The notes beneath the pieces are model-generated. The model was not told the origin of the DNA, did not search any database, and saw only the letters and a list, made by a program, of their open reading frames with translations. Source: Rhodospirillaceae bacterium (GTDB taxonomy: Bacteria; Pseudomonadota; Alphaproteobacteria; TMED109). Taken from it: DNA of 46,318 nucleotides. The stretch is taken from positions 1 through 46,318 of the forward strand of contig CACHHO010000005.1 in NCBI GenBank assembly GCA_902579545.1, written 5' to 3'. Of this stretch, positions 16,322 to 23,646 are shown piece by piece. Position 1 is the stretch's first letter, and every line of letters starts with the position of its first letter. Both the position numbers and the translations under genes were made by a program.

Positions 16322-16900
16322 TTAATATTTAGAGTAATTATTTTGTAAACTTTTAATAACGAATTTACTCATTGAAATAATATCTTTTTTTTTCATATCT
16401 ACTTTTTTAACAACATTAAAAATAGTTTGTTGTAAAAAAAGATAATTAGCTGCAGCTCTAATGTCTTTATCTTCAATATTAGTATTATTTTTAATGCAGT
16501 TAATCCAACTATTAATAAACTTGTTTTCAATACTTACAATTATTCTTTTTGTTTGCTGACCTAAATCATTCTTTTCAAGTCTATTTATACTAAAAAAACA
16601 AGTTTTATGTTTTCCTGTTGCTATTCCTTCGTATAAATTTTTTAGTAATTCAAAAATATTATTACTTTTTTCAATATGTTCTCTCCAAATCTTTCCATAT
16701 AATTCATCCCAACGACTTAAAGTAGCAGATTTAAGACCGTCTTCACTTTTAAATAAATTATACATTCTAGTTTTAGAAATATTAGATTTCTTTACTATAT
16801 TGTTAAAAGAAATTCCGTTTATTCCAAACTTCCAATATGTTGCTAAACTAATATCTATTATACTATCTTTGTCTATTTTTCTTTTTTTATAATTAGTCAT
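16322..16900 (-). CDS. TetR-family repressor
   Basis: 192 aa. N-terminal helix-turn-helix: DISLATYWKFGINGISFNNI and VKKSNISKTRMYNLFKSEDG, standard for TetR. The C-terminal helical domain would bind an unknown ligand. It faces away from the DUF3237 gene at 17043, with two similar operator-like sites in the 142-bp intergenic space, so it most likely represses itself and DUF3237. Its 3' end abuts a tRNA-Ser relic. Confidence 0.9.
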   Translation of the reverse strand: MTNYKKRKIDKDSIIDISLATYWKFGINGISFNNIVKKSNISKTRMYNLFKSEDGLKSATLSRWDELYGKIWREHIEKSNNIFELLKNLYEGIATGKHKTCFFSINRLEKNDLGQQTKRIIVSIENKFINSWINCIKNNTNIEDKDIRAAANYLFLQQTIFNVVKKVDMKKKDIISMSKFVIKSLQNNYSKY

Positions 16901-16946
16901 ATATTAGTCATATAATTGTTTAAAAATATTATAGTATTTAAAAAAA

Positions 16947-17016
16947 AAAACCAACCGGTTTTTTTTATTGATTAATCTTTTCAAATCCTTCATATTAAAA
17001 GACTAACTGGTTTTTT
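16947..17016. promoter_or_regulatory. paired operator-like sites for the TetR repressor
   Basis: Two matching blocks 50 bp apart: CCAACCGGTTTTTT at about 16951 (with the palindrome AACCGGTT at 16953-16960) and GACTAACTGGTTTTTT at 17001. Consensus ACYAACYGGTTTTTT resembles many TetR operators. They lie between the divergent start codons at 16900 and 17043. Confidence 0.7.
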
Positions 17017-17042
17017 ATAAATCTAATAAATAGGAGAAAGTT

Positions 17043-17597
17043 ATGAAAATATTAATAAAATTATTTCTTACAATTACTTTTATGGCCATGCTAAAGTTAT
17101 CTTTAGCTGATAATCATAAAAGTCCTAAGGCGCCTACACTTGAATTTGTAGGAACAATGAAAGCTTATTTAGAATTTGCACCTATTTCTAAAGATAAATC
17201 TTTGGTTACAGTAACTAGAGGAGAAATCAAAACTGTAGATGGTGGTACAGGAGAAATTGTTGCACCTTGTGCAGATTGGTTATATGTCAACCCTACGGGT
17301 GTTTTTGAACAAATGGTATTGTGTACTGCTAAAATGGATGACGGTAGCTTGATGGTAGCTAAATACGAAGGAAAAGTAAAATTAAATGAAAAAGGCCAAG
17401 AAAAAATGGCCTCAGGACAAATTATAAATAATAATGATGCTATTTGGATTACAACACCACAATTTCAAACTACTAGTGAAAAATATTCTTGGATGAATGA
17501 CTATATGTTTGTTGGTAGAGTTATGGAGCTTCAAATGCCCAATGAAAATGGCAAAGAACCCTATGTAAAGTATGCCTGGTTTAAAGTAATAAATTAA
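17043..17597 (+). CDS. exported DUF3237-family beta-barrel protein
   Basis: 184 aa; signal peptide 1-22 (cut near SLA). Matches DUF3237: CADWLYVNPTGVFEQMVLC, DDGSLMVAKYEGK, ITTPQFQTTSEKYSWMNDYM and FVGRVMEL. DUF3237 proteins are usually about 150 aa, cytoplasmic and without known activity; here the protein is secreted. Good Shine-Dalgarno AGGAGAAAG. Predicted to be induced when the divergent TetR releases its operators. Followed by a perfect 16-bp inverted-repeat terminator. Confidence 0.85.
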   Translation: MKILIKLFLTITFMAMLKLSLADNHKSPKAPTLEFVGTMKAYLEFAPISKDKSLVTVTRGEIKTVDGGTGEIVAPCADWLYVNPTGVFEQMVLCTAKMDDGSLMVAKYEGKVKLNEKGQEKMASGQIINNNDAIWITTPQFQTTSEKYSWMNDYMFVGRVMELQMPNENGKEPYVKYAWFKVIN

Positions 17598-17604
17598 AAA
17601 TACT

Positions 17605-17654
17605 ATTAAAAATATTGTTGAGATTTTTAAATAAATTACAACAATATTTTTAAT
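17605..17654 (+). terminator. strong 16-bp inverted repeat
   Basis: ATTAAAAATATTGTTG (17605-17620) is perfectly complementary to CAACAATATTTTTAAT (17639-17654), 18-nt loop, placed 8 bp after the DUF3237 stop. The T-rich 3' arm suits a terminator. Confidence 0.75.
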
Positions 17655-17680
17655 ATTTAATTGAAACCCTAATTTAAATA

Positions 17681-17773
17681 TAGCTTCTTTGTTACTTGTA
17701 AAAATAGAAACCTTACTTTAAAATTTAAATAGTTATTCAATCGTTTAGCCTAGTTATTAGTGATATAGAAGTA
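17681..17773 (+). repeat. repeat family C, diverged
   Basis: TAGCTTCTTTGTTACTTGTA (diverged hairpin part), ACCTTACTTTAAAATTTAAA and TAGTTATTCAATCGTTTAGC precede a truncated tRNA relic, as in the other family C copies. Confidence 0.72.
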
Positions 17774-17817
17774 CTGTGAAGCATGCTGAGTGGTCGAAAG
17801 CTCCGGTCTTGAAAACC
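17774..17817 (+). pseudogene. tRNA-Ser relic, 5' half only
   Basis: CTGTGAAGCATGCTGAGTGG, then TCGAAAGCTCCGGTCTTGAA and AACC. Identity ends at the anticodon stem; a minus-strand lipoprotein ORF ends 24 bp further on. Confidence 0.85.
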
Positions 17818-17840
17818 TAAGTTGGTAAAACCATTTCTAT

Positions 17841-17948
17841 TTAATTAAGATGCTTCTCTATATCGTGAATATTTTTAGCTTTAAATTTAGGACTATTTTC
17901 ACTACTTTCACTACATCCAAATAAAAGAAATATTAACAATAATTTTAT
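17841..17948 (-). CDS. possible tiny lipoprotein, start uncertain
   Basis: Open frame ending at TAA 17841-17843 encodes KLLLIFLLFGCSESSENSP then about 15 more residues. LLFGC is a lipobox, so the product would be a very short lipoprotein. The best-placed start (17948, after AAGGGAC) is ATA; the alternative is TTG at 17939. It may be an ATG-to-ATA mutated or truncated remnant of a larger lipoprotein. Confidence 0.35.
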   Translation of the reverse strand: MKLLLIFLLFGCSESSENSPKFKAKNIHDIEKHLN

Positions 17949-18038
17949 AGTCCCTTCTATAACTAACTCTGTTTTCAAAAGCTGATAATTTATTTATTTT
18001 ATTCTTGTCTCTTCATTTTTATCACGACTGGATATTTT

Positions 18039-18386
18039 TCATAAATCTAAGTTAAAGTAGTTAAAAAAATAGTTTGTAACCAAAATAAAAAATATAGTAG
18101 CTGTAATACTAATAAAAAAAGTATAGAAAAAGCCTAGTTTACCTATTAAAAGGGGGAAAAATATAAAAATAGGCAATGAAGGTAATATAAATATAGCAGT
18201 TGTTTTGATATATGAAGCAATATCATTGTTTGGCATTTTCTCATAATAGAGCCAAAGAATTATTAATATAGTGGTGATAGGCATTGCAGTTATGATTGCT
18301 GCCAACTTTATATTGAACTTAGCAATTTCAGAAACTAAGACAACAATGGCTCCTGTAATCAATATTTTATAAATGTATAAAGACAT
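18039..18386 (-). CDS. DUF3147-family membrane protein
   Basis: 115 aa with four hydrophobic segments (about 5-20, 27-46, 62-82, 88-110). The pattern LVSEIAKFNIKLAAIITAMP followed by LIILWLYYE matches DUF3147, a small inner-membrane family of unknown function. Solitary. The 250 bp upstream to repeat C at 18648 hold nothing I can identify. Confidence 0.75.
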   Translation of the reverse strand: MSLYIYKILITGAIVVLVSEIAKFNIKLAAIITAMPITTILIILWLYYEKMPNNDIASYIKTTAIFILPSLPIFIFFPLLIGKLGFFYTFFISITATIFFILVTNYFFNYFNLDL

Positions 18387-18647
18387 ATTGTAGCAAAAAT
18401 ATATTCTTCCTATATCAATAGCAACTCTAAATTACATTTTTAATAAAGTATATAGTCCAAACATATTACATAACAGTTAGTTGCCTCATTATCATTTATA
18501 TAATAAAAAACAGCAGGTATTTTCTTATTGGAGTATTGTTTTATTAATTATGTAATGATGAGTTTTCTGTCAATGAATACCTTAAACGATTACATAGCCT
18601 GATAAAATAATCATACATGGTTCTGATAATTAGCCTAGACACCTACA

Positions 18648-18769
18648 TTTTTTTAACGAGAAGTAAAGGGATATTGGGTCTTTTTGTTTCTTGCAAAAAC
18701 AGATACCTTATTTTAGAATCTAAATAGTTATTCAATTGTTTAGCCTAGTTATCTGGTGTTAAACAAAGT
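18648..18769 (+). repeat. repeat family C
   Basis: TTTTTTTAACGAGAAGTAAA, GGGTCTTTTTGTTTCTTGCA, ACCTTATTTTAGAATCTAAA and AGTTATTCAATTGTTTAGCC, ending AAACAAAGTCAGTGAAG. TTTTTG (18681-18686) and CAAAAA (18694-18699) can form a hairpin. Best-preserved copy with those at 14911 and 16171. Confidence 0.8.
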
Positions 18770-18855
18770 CAGTGAAGTCTGCTGAGTGGTCGAAAGCTCC
18801 GGTCTTGAAAACCGGTGAACGTGATTTAATGTTTCAAAATTACTAAACCACGTTC
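18770..18855 (+). pseudogene. tRNA-Ser relic with expanded variable arm
   Basis: D-arm and anticodon arm intact, through ACCGGTGAACGTG. The variable arm is then opened: GAACGTGATTTA (18817-18828) pairs with TAAACCACGTTC (18844-18855), so the original loop has been replaced by a longer hairpin. The T-arm and acceptor are missing. A minus-strand gene ends at 18872 and this hairpin may serve as its terminator. Confidence 0.8.
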
Positions 18856-18871
18856 AAGAATATAATGTTAA

Positions 18872-19372
18872 TTATTTAGTGTATTTTAAAGTAAATTCAA
18901 AATTTGAATAACCTGTTTCAGGATTAAATTCACCTTTATTTAAACCGTATCCAGAAATATTTTCATATATTCCAGTACCACCTGTAATGTTTGAAAAACC
19001 AACATTTGTAAAATTTTTTGTTCCTCCAGGGTTTTGACTTGTTCCTTCAAAAGTCAAAAATATTTTACTACCATCACTATATATCTGCGTAACATGGCCT
19101 TTAACTGGACCACTTTTATTTATATAATCACTATAGCCCCAATTAAATTCTTTAACCAAGGATACTCCTTCGCAATTCTTTTTTTTATTCTTGTAAGTAT
19201 TTTCTATAGAAAATATTCGTACAGCATGCCCTTCTCTATCTGTATTAATACTGAACTGTTTGGTATACTTACTCTCCTCTGGCTTTGCAGTATAAGAATA
19301 TGTACACTCATCTGCCTTCAATGAACTAATTAAAAGTATAAATGTGTATATTGTTATAAGTAGTATTTTCAT
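18872..19372 (-). CDS. exported AOC-like barrel protein
   Basis: 166 aa; signal peptide 1-19 (cut near LKA). Contains KNCEGVSLVKEFNWGYSDY, KGHVTQIYSDGSKIFLTF, EGTSQNPGGTKN, NITGGTGIYENISGYG and ETGYSNFEF at the end. AOC-like GGTG-x-Y signature. The partial gene at the window end (46219) shares the last 30 residues closely. Strong AAGGAGG before the ATG. It lies 12 bp downstream of an sCache gene on the same strand and is probably co-transcribed with it. Confidence 0.8.
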   Translation of the reverse strand: MKILLITIYTFILLISSLKADECTYSYTAKPEESKYTKQFSINTDREGHAVRIFSIENTYKNKKKNCEGVSLVKEFNWGYSDYINKSGPVKGHVTQIYSDGSKIFLTFEGTSQNPGGTKNFTNVGFSNITGGTGIYENISGYGLNKGEFNPETGYSNFEFTLKYTK

Positions 19373-19384
19373 ATTTCCTCCTTT

Positions 19385-19846
19385 TTAATTATTGTGAAAT
19401 CCAACTGCACATATTTGGTCACCTACTTTGGTAACTAATGCTGTTTTTTCATATTCTTTGTCTTCTTTTTTTATAGTATCTTTGGGATAGGTAATTTTAA
19501 AAGTTACTTTATTTATTTTACCTACCTGTGCTACTTGCAAAAACTCTTTACCTACATTTTTTCCATCAGTGTCAATAAATGTAAGTAAATCAAACCCTAC
19601 ATTAAAAGGATGACCAGTAAGTATACCGCTATCATCTGCACAGAATGGATATAAGTCTTTAAAATTAAACCCACCTGTTCTTTCAGTAAAAATATTTAAT
19701 GCATAAATTTTATTATAATTTACTAAATTTACTGCTCTTTCTAACATATTTGTAGCTTCTTTCTCAGTACCAAAATCTTTAGAAAGTGATTTAGATATCA
19801 AAGAAATTAAAAGCCATGAAATAAAAAAAACTTTTATGTAATTCAT
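19385..19846 (-). CDS. exported single-Cache (sCache_2-like) domain protein
   Basis: 153 aa; signal peptide 1-22 (cut near SLS). DFGTEKEATNMLERAVNLV, FTERTGGFNFKDLYPFC, a TGHPF turn and ICAVGFHNN match the paralogue at 9470. A lone periplasmic ligand-binding domain with no output partner. AAGGAGG precedes the ATG. First gene of a pair with the AOC-like protein downstream. Confidence 0.78.
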   Translation of the reverse strand: MNYIKVFFISWLLISLISKSLSKDFGTEKEATNMLERAVNLVNYNKIYALNIFTERTGGFNFKDLYPFCADDSGILTGHPFNVGFDLLTFIDTDGKNVGKEFLQVAQVGKINKVTFKITYPKDTIKKEDKEYEKTALVTKVGDQICAVGFHNN

Positions 19847-19938
19847 ATGAACCTCCTTATTTAGCTTATACTTTTTGCTTTTTAAAAATATACCAACTAA
19901 ATTGGTATAAAAATTATTAACTCTATTCTATAAGCAGT

Positions 19939-20000
19939 ACTTTTTTGACGGAGGGTTAAGGCTTGATATTGAGTACAGATACCTGATTTTAAAATAATAA
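19939..20000 (+). repeat. partial repeat family C
   Basis: TTTTTTGACGGAGGGTTAAG, GCTTGATATTGAGTACAGAT and ACCTGATTTTAAAATAATAA: the first half of family C with the central part deleted. Confidence 0.5.
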
Positions 20001-20010
20001 AAGTTAAAAT

Positions 20011-20490
20011 TTACTTTGATAAGTTACTTAATATTTTTTTTTGATTTTCTGTAATCTCACACTTCTGAATCCAAAAATAATAATCTTCTAAAAACTTTAT
20101 TGCATAAGTGCATTTCATTCCTATCAACTCTTTTAAAGAACCAGTGGCTCCAATAATTTCATTTTCACCTACCCCAGAATTTTGTTCCTGCTTATTTCGA
20201 ACTCCTCTTGTATAAAAAACTTCTTTATTTTGAAAAGTGTACTTTCCAAATCCCTCTAGTCTCATAACATCACTTTTATTCAATAGAACAGTTGTATTGC
20301 TTTTAGAATAGCCATAGTTGCCTAAATTATCGGTAAATGTTCCATCTAAAACAAAGTTAACAAATTTTTCCTCTTCAGTTATGTCAAAAGAGGTAATTAT
20401 TGTTCTTTTACCACTAATCGTTCGTGTATATTCAAAGTTATAAGCTTGAAATGTTATGAGAAAATAAAATATTATAAGAATATATTTCAT
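20011..20490 (-). CDS. exported small WxD-GYG family protein, Cys-poor subtype
   Basis: 159 aa; signal peptide about 1-16. Motifs: DGTFTDNLGNYGYSKSN at about 49-65 (Trp replaced by Phe, no Cys after the block), EGFGKYTFQNKEVFYTRGVR, ATGSLKELIGMKCTYAIKF and the tail KCEITENQKKILSNLSK. Same subtype as 35577, 40642 and 44555. TATAAT ends exactly 6 nt before the ATG with TTGAGG 16 bp upstream: probably leaderless. Confidence 0.82.
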   Translation of the reverse strand: MKYILIIFYFLITFQAYNFEYTRTISGKRTIITSFDITEEEKFVNFVLDGTFTDNLGNYGYSKSNTTVLLNKSDVMRLEGFGKYTFQNKEVFYTRGVRNKQEQNSGVGENEIIGATGSLKELIGMKCTYAIKFLEDYYFWIQKCEITENQKKILSNLSK

Positions 20491-20496
20491 AAACTA

Positions 20497-20524
20497 ATTA
20501 TATCTAGAAGACTAAATACCTCAA
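20497..20524 (-). promoter_or_regulatory. sigma70-like promoter, leaderless type
   Basis: -35 TTGAGG (20519-20524), 16-bp spacer, -10 TATAAT (20497-20502), 6 nt to the ATG. The -35 is identical to that of the gene at 32349. Confidence 0.65.
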
Positions 20525-20583
20525 CCGTTAGATTATTAATTTTAATGTGATGTCTATTTAGACATTTTGAAATTTAGTAGTTC

Positions 20584-20672
20584 TGTGAGGTGCTGAGGGG
20601 TCAAGAGCTCCGGTCTTGAAAACCGGCGAACGTGCAAGCGTTCCGTGGGTTCGAATCCCAACCTCACCGCTA
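20584..20672 (+). pseudogene. nearly complete tRNA-Ser copy
   Basis: TGTGAGG can still pair with CCTCACC except at the first position; D-arm CTGAGGGGTCAAGAGC is altered and one base between acceptor and D-arm is missing; the anticodon arm, variable arm and T-stem remain, and the end is GCTA rather than GCCA. It is the least damaged copy and might be a recent duplicate. The sequence after it, TTCAGAGAGATGCTTCCTAG, resembles the flank of the real tRNA. Confidence 0.85.
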
Positions 20673-20794
20673 TTCAGAGAGATGCTTCCTAGAAATATTG
20701 TTCCTATAATTCCTTAAAAAGGATATATATTATTTATTAATAATATTAAAATTATTATATAAATATTATTGTTTAATTAACTAAAGGATGCAAA

Positions 20795-21040
20795 TTGACA
20801 GAATTTACTAAAGGTTTATTAGAAACCAGCAAAGATTTTCTAAAAGACTCTAAAGGTTCCTTTGTAAGAACATTAATATATACTATTGGTCATTTCATAA
20901 TAGCCATTACTTGCTTAATGTTAATAGCCGATGTCTCATTTTTAATAGCCTTAACAGATGCTATAATAGAACCACTGGCAAACTCTATATGGTACTTTAT
21001 TCTTGATAAATGGTGGACGAGAAAAAATAAAAGTCAGTAA
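20795..21040 (+). CDS. DUF2061 membrane protein
   Basis: 81 aa, TTG start chosen because AAAGGA lies 7 nt upstream and no in-frame ATG is available. Two hydrophobic segments (about 27-50 and 52-68). SFVRTLIYTIGHFIIAI, a central acidic IIEPLANSIWYFI and DKWW match DUF2061, a small inner-membrane family of unknown role. Its final codons and TAA stop fall within the start of a tRNA-Ser relic (AAAGTCAGTAAGTC). Confidence 0.72.
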   Translation: MTEFTKGLLETSKDFLKDSKGSFVRTLIYTIGHFIIAITCLMLIADVSFLIALTDAIIEPLANSIWYFILDKWWTRKNKSQ

Positions 21041-21077
21041 GTCTGCTGAGTGGTCGAAAACTCCGGTCTTGAAAACC
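21032..21077 (+). pseudogene. tRNA-Ser relic, 5' half only (left half of a split copy)
   Basis: GTCAGTAAGTCTGCTGAGTG then GTCGAAAACTCCGGTCTTGA and AAACC. Identity ends at the anticodon stem; the matching 3' half may be the fragment at 23486-23530, with 2.4 kb of cargo between them. Confidence 0.82.
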
Positions 21078-21082
21078 CTGCA

Positions 21083-21251
21083 TTAGATTTTATTTCCTCT
21101 AGATTTATCTTGATATTTTTTATCTAAACTTTCCTGAACTTTATCTCTTATATTTTTCATACTTTGGGTCAAGCTCATACAAATATGATTTTTTATCAAC
21201 TTCATCCTCATTATTCTTGACTAAAACTTCTAATGGATATTCCTCATTCAT
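21083..21251 (-). pseudogene. small acidic/basic protein gene, frameshifted
   Basis: Frame 1 starts ATG at 21251: MNEEYPLEVLVKNN, then 22 further residues to a stop at 21141. A second frame from ATG 21160 reads MKNIRDKVQESLDKKYQDKS and ends at 21083. The two together would form one gene of about 55 residues with a one-base shift near 21150. I do not recognise the family. Its 3' end is 6 bp from the tRNA relic. Confidence 0.35.
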
Positions 21252-21299
21252 GATTAAAGAATATATTTCTAGCTATATAGTACAACAAATAGTTCACCT

Positions 21300-21369
21300 T
21301 GATGATGACACCTCATCTTTAATTCATCATATACATATCTTATAGACATCTTGAATTATTACAGGACCA
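21300..21369 (+). repeat. family-B leader fragment
   Basis: ATGACACCTCATCTTTAATT, TACATATCTTATAGACATCT and CAGGACCAA match the 11729 copy. Directly followed by a partial family C copy. Confidence 0.6.
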
Positions 21370-21372
21370 ATA

Positions 21373-21445
21373 AATTTTTTTAACGGAGTTGATGCTAGTA
21401 ATTGGGTTGTTTTGTTTCTTGCAAAAACAAATTCCTTATTTTACT
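21373..21445 (+). repeat. partial repeat family C
   Basis: ATTTTTTTAACGGAGTTGAT, GGGTTGTTTTGTTTCTTGCA, AAAACAAATTCCTTATTTTA match the start of family C; the second half and the tRNA piece are absent, and the crotonase gene starts 52 bp later. Confidence 0.65.
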
Positions 21446-21496
21446 TTATATTAAATATTAATAATGTAAATTAACATAAATAGACATGAATACTTT

Positions 21497-22258
21497 ATGA
21501 AAAATAATTTGATACAATTAAATTTACAAGATAATTTGGCAATTATTTTTATGAATAACCCACCAAATAATTTGATAAATAATCAATTTTTGGATTCTTT
21601 GCAAAAAAATATTTATGATGCTGAGAAGAAAGGAGCAAGGGCATTGTTAATAACAAGCAAGATTAAACATTTTTGCGCAGGAGCAGATCCAGATTTTTTT
21701 TTAAAGAAATCTTCTAAAAAGAAAAATGATCCTATGAAGTTAATACGCATAATAGAAAGTGTTAAAATACCGACTGTAGCAGCCATCAAAGGAGCAGCTT
21801 TAGGAGGTGGTTTTGAATTAGCTTTGGGATGTGATTTTATAATTGCAGCAGATACTTCTCGTATAGGATTAGTAGAAACGTCAGTAGGACTTATACCACT
21901 TTCTGGTGGGGTTCAGAGACTAATCAACAGGGTAGGATCAGCAAGAACAAAAGAAATTGCAATGTTCGGCAGAAGATATGACGCGAGAACGCTAGAAAAT
22001 TGGGGCGCTATAAATATGGTAGTTCCAGAACTAAATCTTTTAGATGCTTCTATAGCATTTTCAAAACAATTGTCTAATGGTCCAACTAATGCACTAAAGG
22101 AAATAAAAAAAATAGCTGATAATACAGTTATGTACGGTATTAAAAAAGCTGATACAGAGGCAGAAAAGTCAATTAAAAATGTTCTAAAATCACCCGATGC
22201 TAAAATAGGAATAAATTTCTTAGCAGGTAAAGAGAAAAAAATAAATTTTAAAGGATAG
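21497..22258 (+). CDS. enoyl-CoA hydratase/isomerase family
   Basis: 253 aa. ITSKIKHFCAGADPDFF, AIKGAALGGGFELALGCD with the first catalytic Glu, and VETSVGLIPLSGGVQRL with the second. It appears a full-length crotonase. The start of the CoA-transferase gene is 4 bp after its stop, so both form an operon that would activate and then hydrate or cleave a CoA-linked acid. Both sit inside the proposed cargo of a split tRNA-Ser relic. Confidence 0.9.
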   Translation: MKNNLIQLNLQDNLAIIFMNNPPNNLINNQFLDSLQKNIYDAEKKGARALLITSKIKHFCAGADPDFFLKKSSKKKNDPMKLIRIIESVKIPTVAAIKGAALGGGFELALGCDFIIAADTSRIGLVETSVGLIPLSGGVQRLINRVGSARTKEIAMFGRRYDARTLENWGAINMVVPELNLLDASIAFSKQLSNGPTNALKEIKKIADNTVMYGIKKADTEAEKSIKNVLKSPDAKIGINFLAGKEKKINFKG

Positions 22259-22262
22259 TTGA

Positions 22263-23486
22263 ATGTCTGGACCACTTAAAGGGATAAAAGTTGTAGACTT
22301 TACAAGAGTTTTAGCAGGACCACATTTTACAAAGATTTTGTGTGATATGGGAGCAGAGGTAATTAAAATTGAACATCCAGAAAATGGTGATTTATCAAGA
22401 TTAGGTCCGCCTATTACTAAAAACTTTTCACATTATTATGTTCAACAAAATGTAGGAAAAAAATGTATTTCTTTAGATTTAAATAAAAAAGAAGGAAGAG
22501 TTATAGTTGAACAATTGATAAAGAAAGCAGATATAGTTGCTGAAAATTTTAGACCGGGTACTTTAGCTGCATTTAAATTAGATTATGACAGCATAAAAGA
22601 CTTAAATAAAAAATTAGTGTATGTTTCTATAAGTGGCTATGGACAAGATGGACCTATGAGAGGAAAAGCTGCTTTCGCTCCTACAGTTCATGCAGAATGT
22701 GGAACTGCTTTTGCAAAGTTTAAACATGAAAATATAAAATTGACTGATTTTGAAGCTATGCAGAGTGATTTTTCACATGCAGACGTATATACAGGTTTAG
22801 AAGCTTCTATTTCCTGTCTCGCAGCTTTAAATAATGCGCAAAAAACAGGAATAGGACAGCATATTGATATTAGTCTAGCAGCTACGATGATTGCAGTTAA
22901 TGAAAGAGCACATGCAGAACTATCTGGAGATAACGATAAAGGAGGTGAGCCATTTGCTTTATCTGCTCCTATATCTCCTTATTTAAGATTAAATTCCGGA
23001 GAAATAGTAGTTATTGCTGCAAGTCCTATTTTAAGTTTTGTATTTTTTCGATATGCAAGAATGATGAGAAGATTAGATTTGATTGATAATCCAAAATATA
23101 AAACCGCCAAATTAAGAAGACAAAATTATAAAGACTTAATGAAAGAAGTTAATGATTGGGTATCTACTTTTAGAAATGCAGAAGATTTGGAAGCACAAGT
23201 AGGTGAAGCAGGATTAGCTATAGGAAAATTAAGAAACATGAAAGAATTTGCTGAAGGTCCTTGGGGAGATTATTGGCAAATAATTAGAAAAATTAAAATC
23301 GATAAGGATAATATAATTAAAATACCTGGGCTACCTTGGAAGTTTTCTCGTACCAAATGTGAACCTCAAAATCACTTAGCAAACAGAGGTATGGACAATG
23401 AAAAAATATTAATTGACCTTGGTTATACAAAAAAAGATATAAAAAAATTGTACTTAAAAAATATATTATCAGAAGGAAATATTTAA
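22263..23486 (+). CDS. CoA-transferase family III (CaiB/BaiF)
   Basis: 407 aa, normal length. Start LKGIKVVDFTRVLAGPHFTK and GAEVIKIEHP are family hallmarks. The likely catalytic Asp174 is in SHADVYTGLEASISCLAALN. NAGE-like EAGLAIGKL comes later, and the usual TP-rich end is present. It should move CoA between carboxylates (formyl/succinyl-CoA type); acceptor unknown. Co-transcribed with the crotonase. Its TAA stop is immediately followed by the 3' half of a tRNA-Ser relic. Confidence 0.9.
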   Translation: MSGPLKGIKVVDFTRVLAGPHFTKILCDMGAEVIKIEHPENGDLSRLGPPITKNFSHYYVQQNVGKKCISLDLNKKEGRVIVEQLIKKADIVAENFRPGTLAAFKLDYDSIKDLNKKLVYVSISGYGQDGPMRGKAAFAPTVHAECGTAFAKFKHENIKLTDFEAMQSDFSHADVYTGLEASISCLAALNNAQKTGIGQHIDISLAATMIAVNERAHAELSGDNDKGGEPFALSAPISPYLRLNSGEIVVIAASPILSFVFFRYARMMRRLDLIDNPKYKTAKLRRQNYKDLMKEVNDWVSTFRNAEDLEAQVGEAGLAIGKLRNMKEFAEGPWGDYWQIIRKIKIDKDNIIKIPGLPWKFSRTKCEPQNHLANRGMDNEKILIDLGYTKKDIKKLYLKNILSEGNI

Positions 23487-23530
23487 AACTTGCAAGTGTT
23501 CCATGGGCTGGAATGCCATTCTCACTGCCA
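23486..23530 (+). pseudogene. tRNA-Ser relic, 3' half only
   Basis: ACTTGCAAGTGTTCCATGGG then CTGGAATGCCATTCTCACTG and CCA align with the variable arm, T-arm, 3' acceptor and CCA of the real tRNA; ATTTCCTAGATGATTTCTAA after it matches the native flank TGACTTCCTAGACATTGAATAA. The only 3'-half-only piece in the window. Confidence 0.72.
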
Positions 23531-23646
23531 TTTTTAATAGGATTTCCTAGATGATTTCTAAATACTTTAAATTAATATATAAATATTTACTCTATGTTTA
23601 AATATATTAGTTTAATTATTGAATGTTTTAAAATATAATAATTAAA

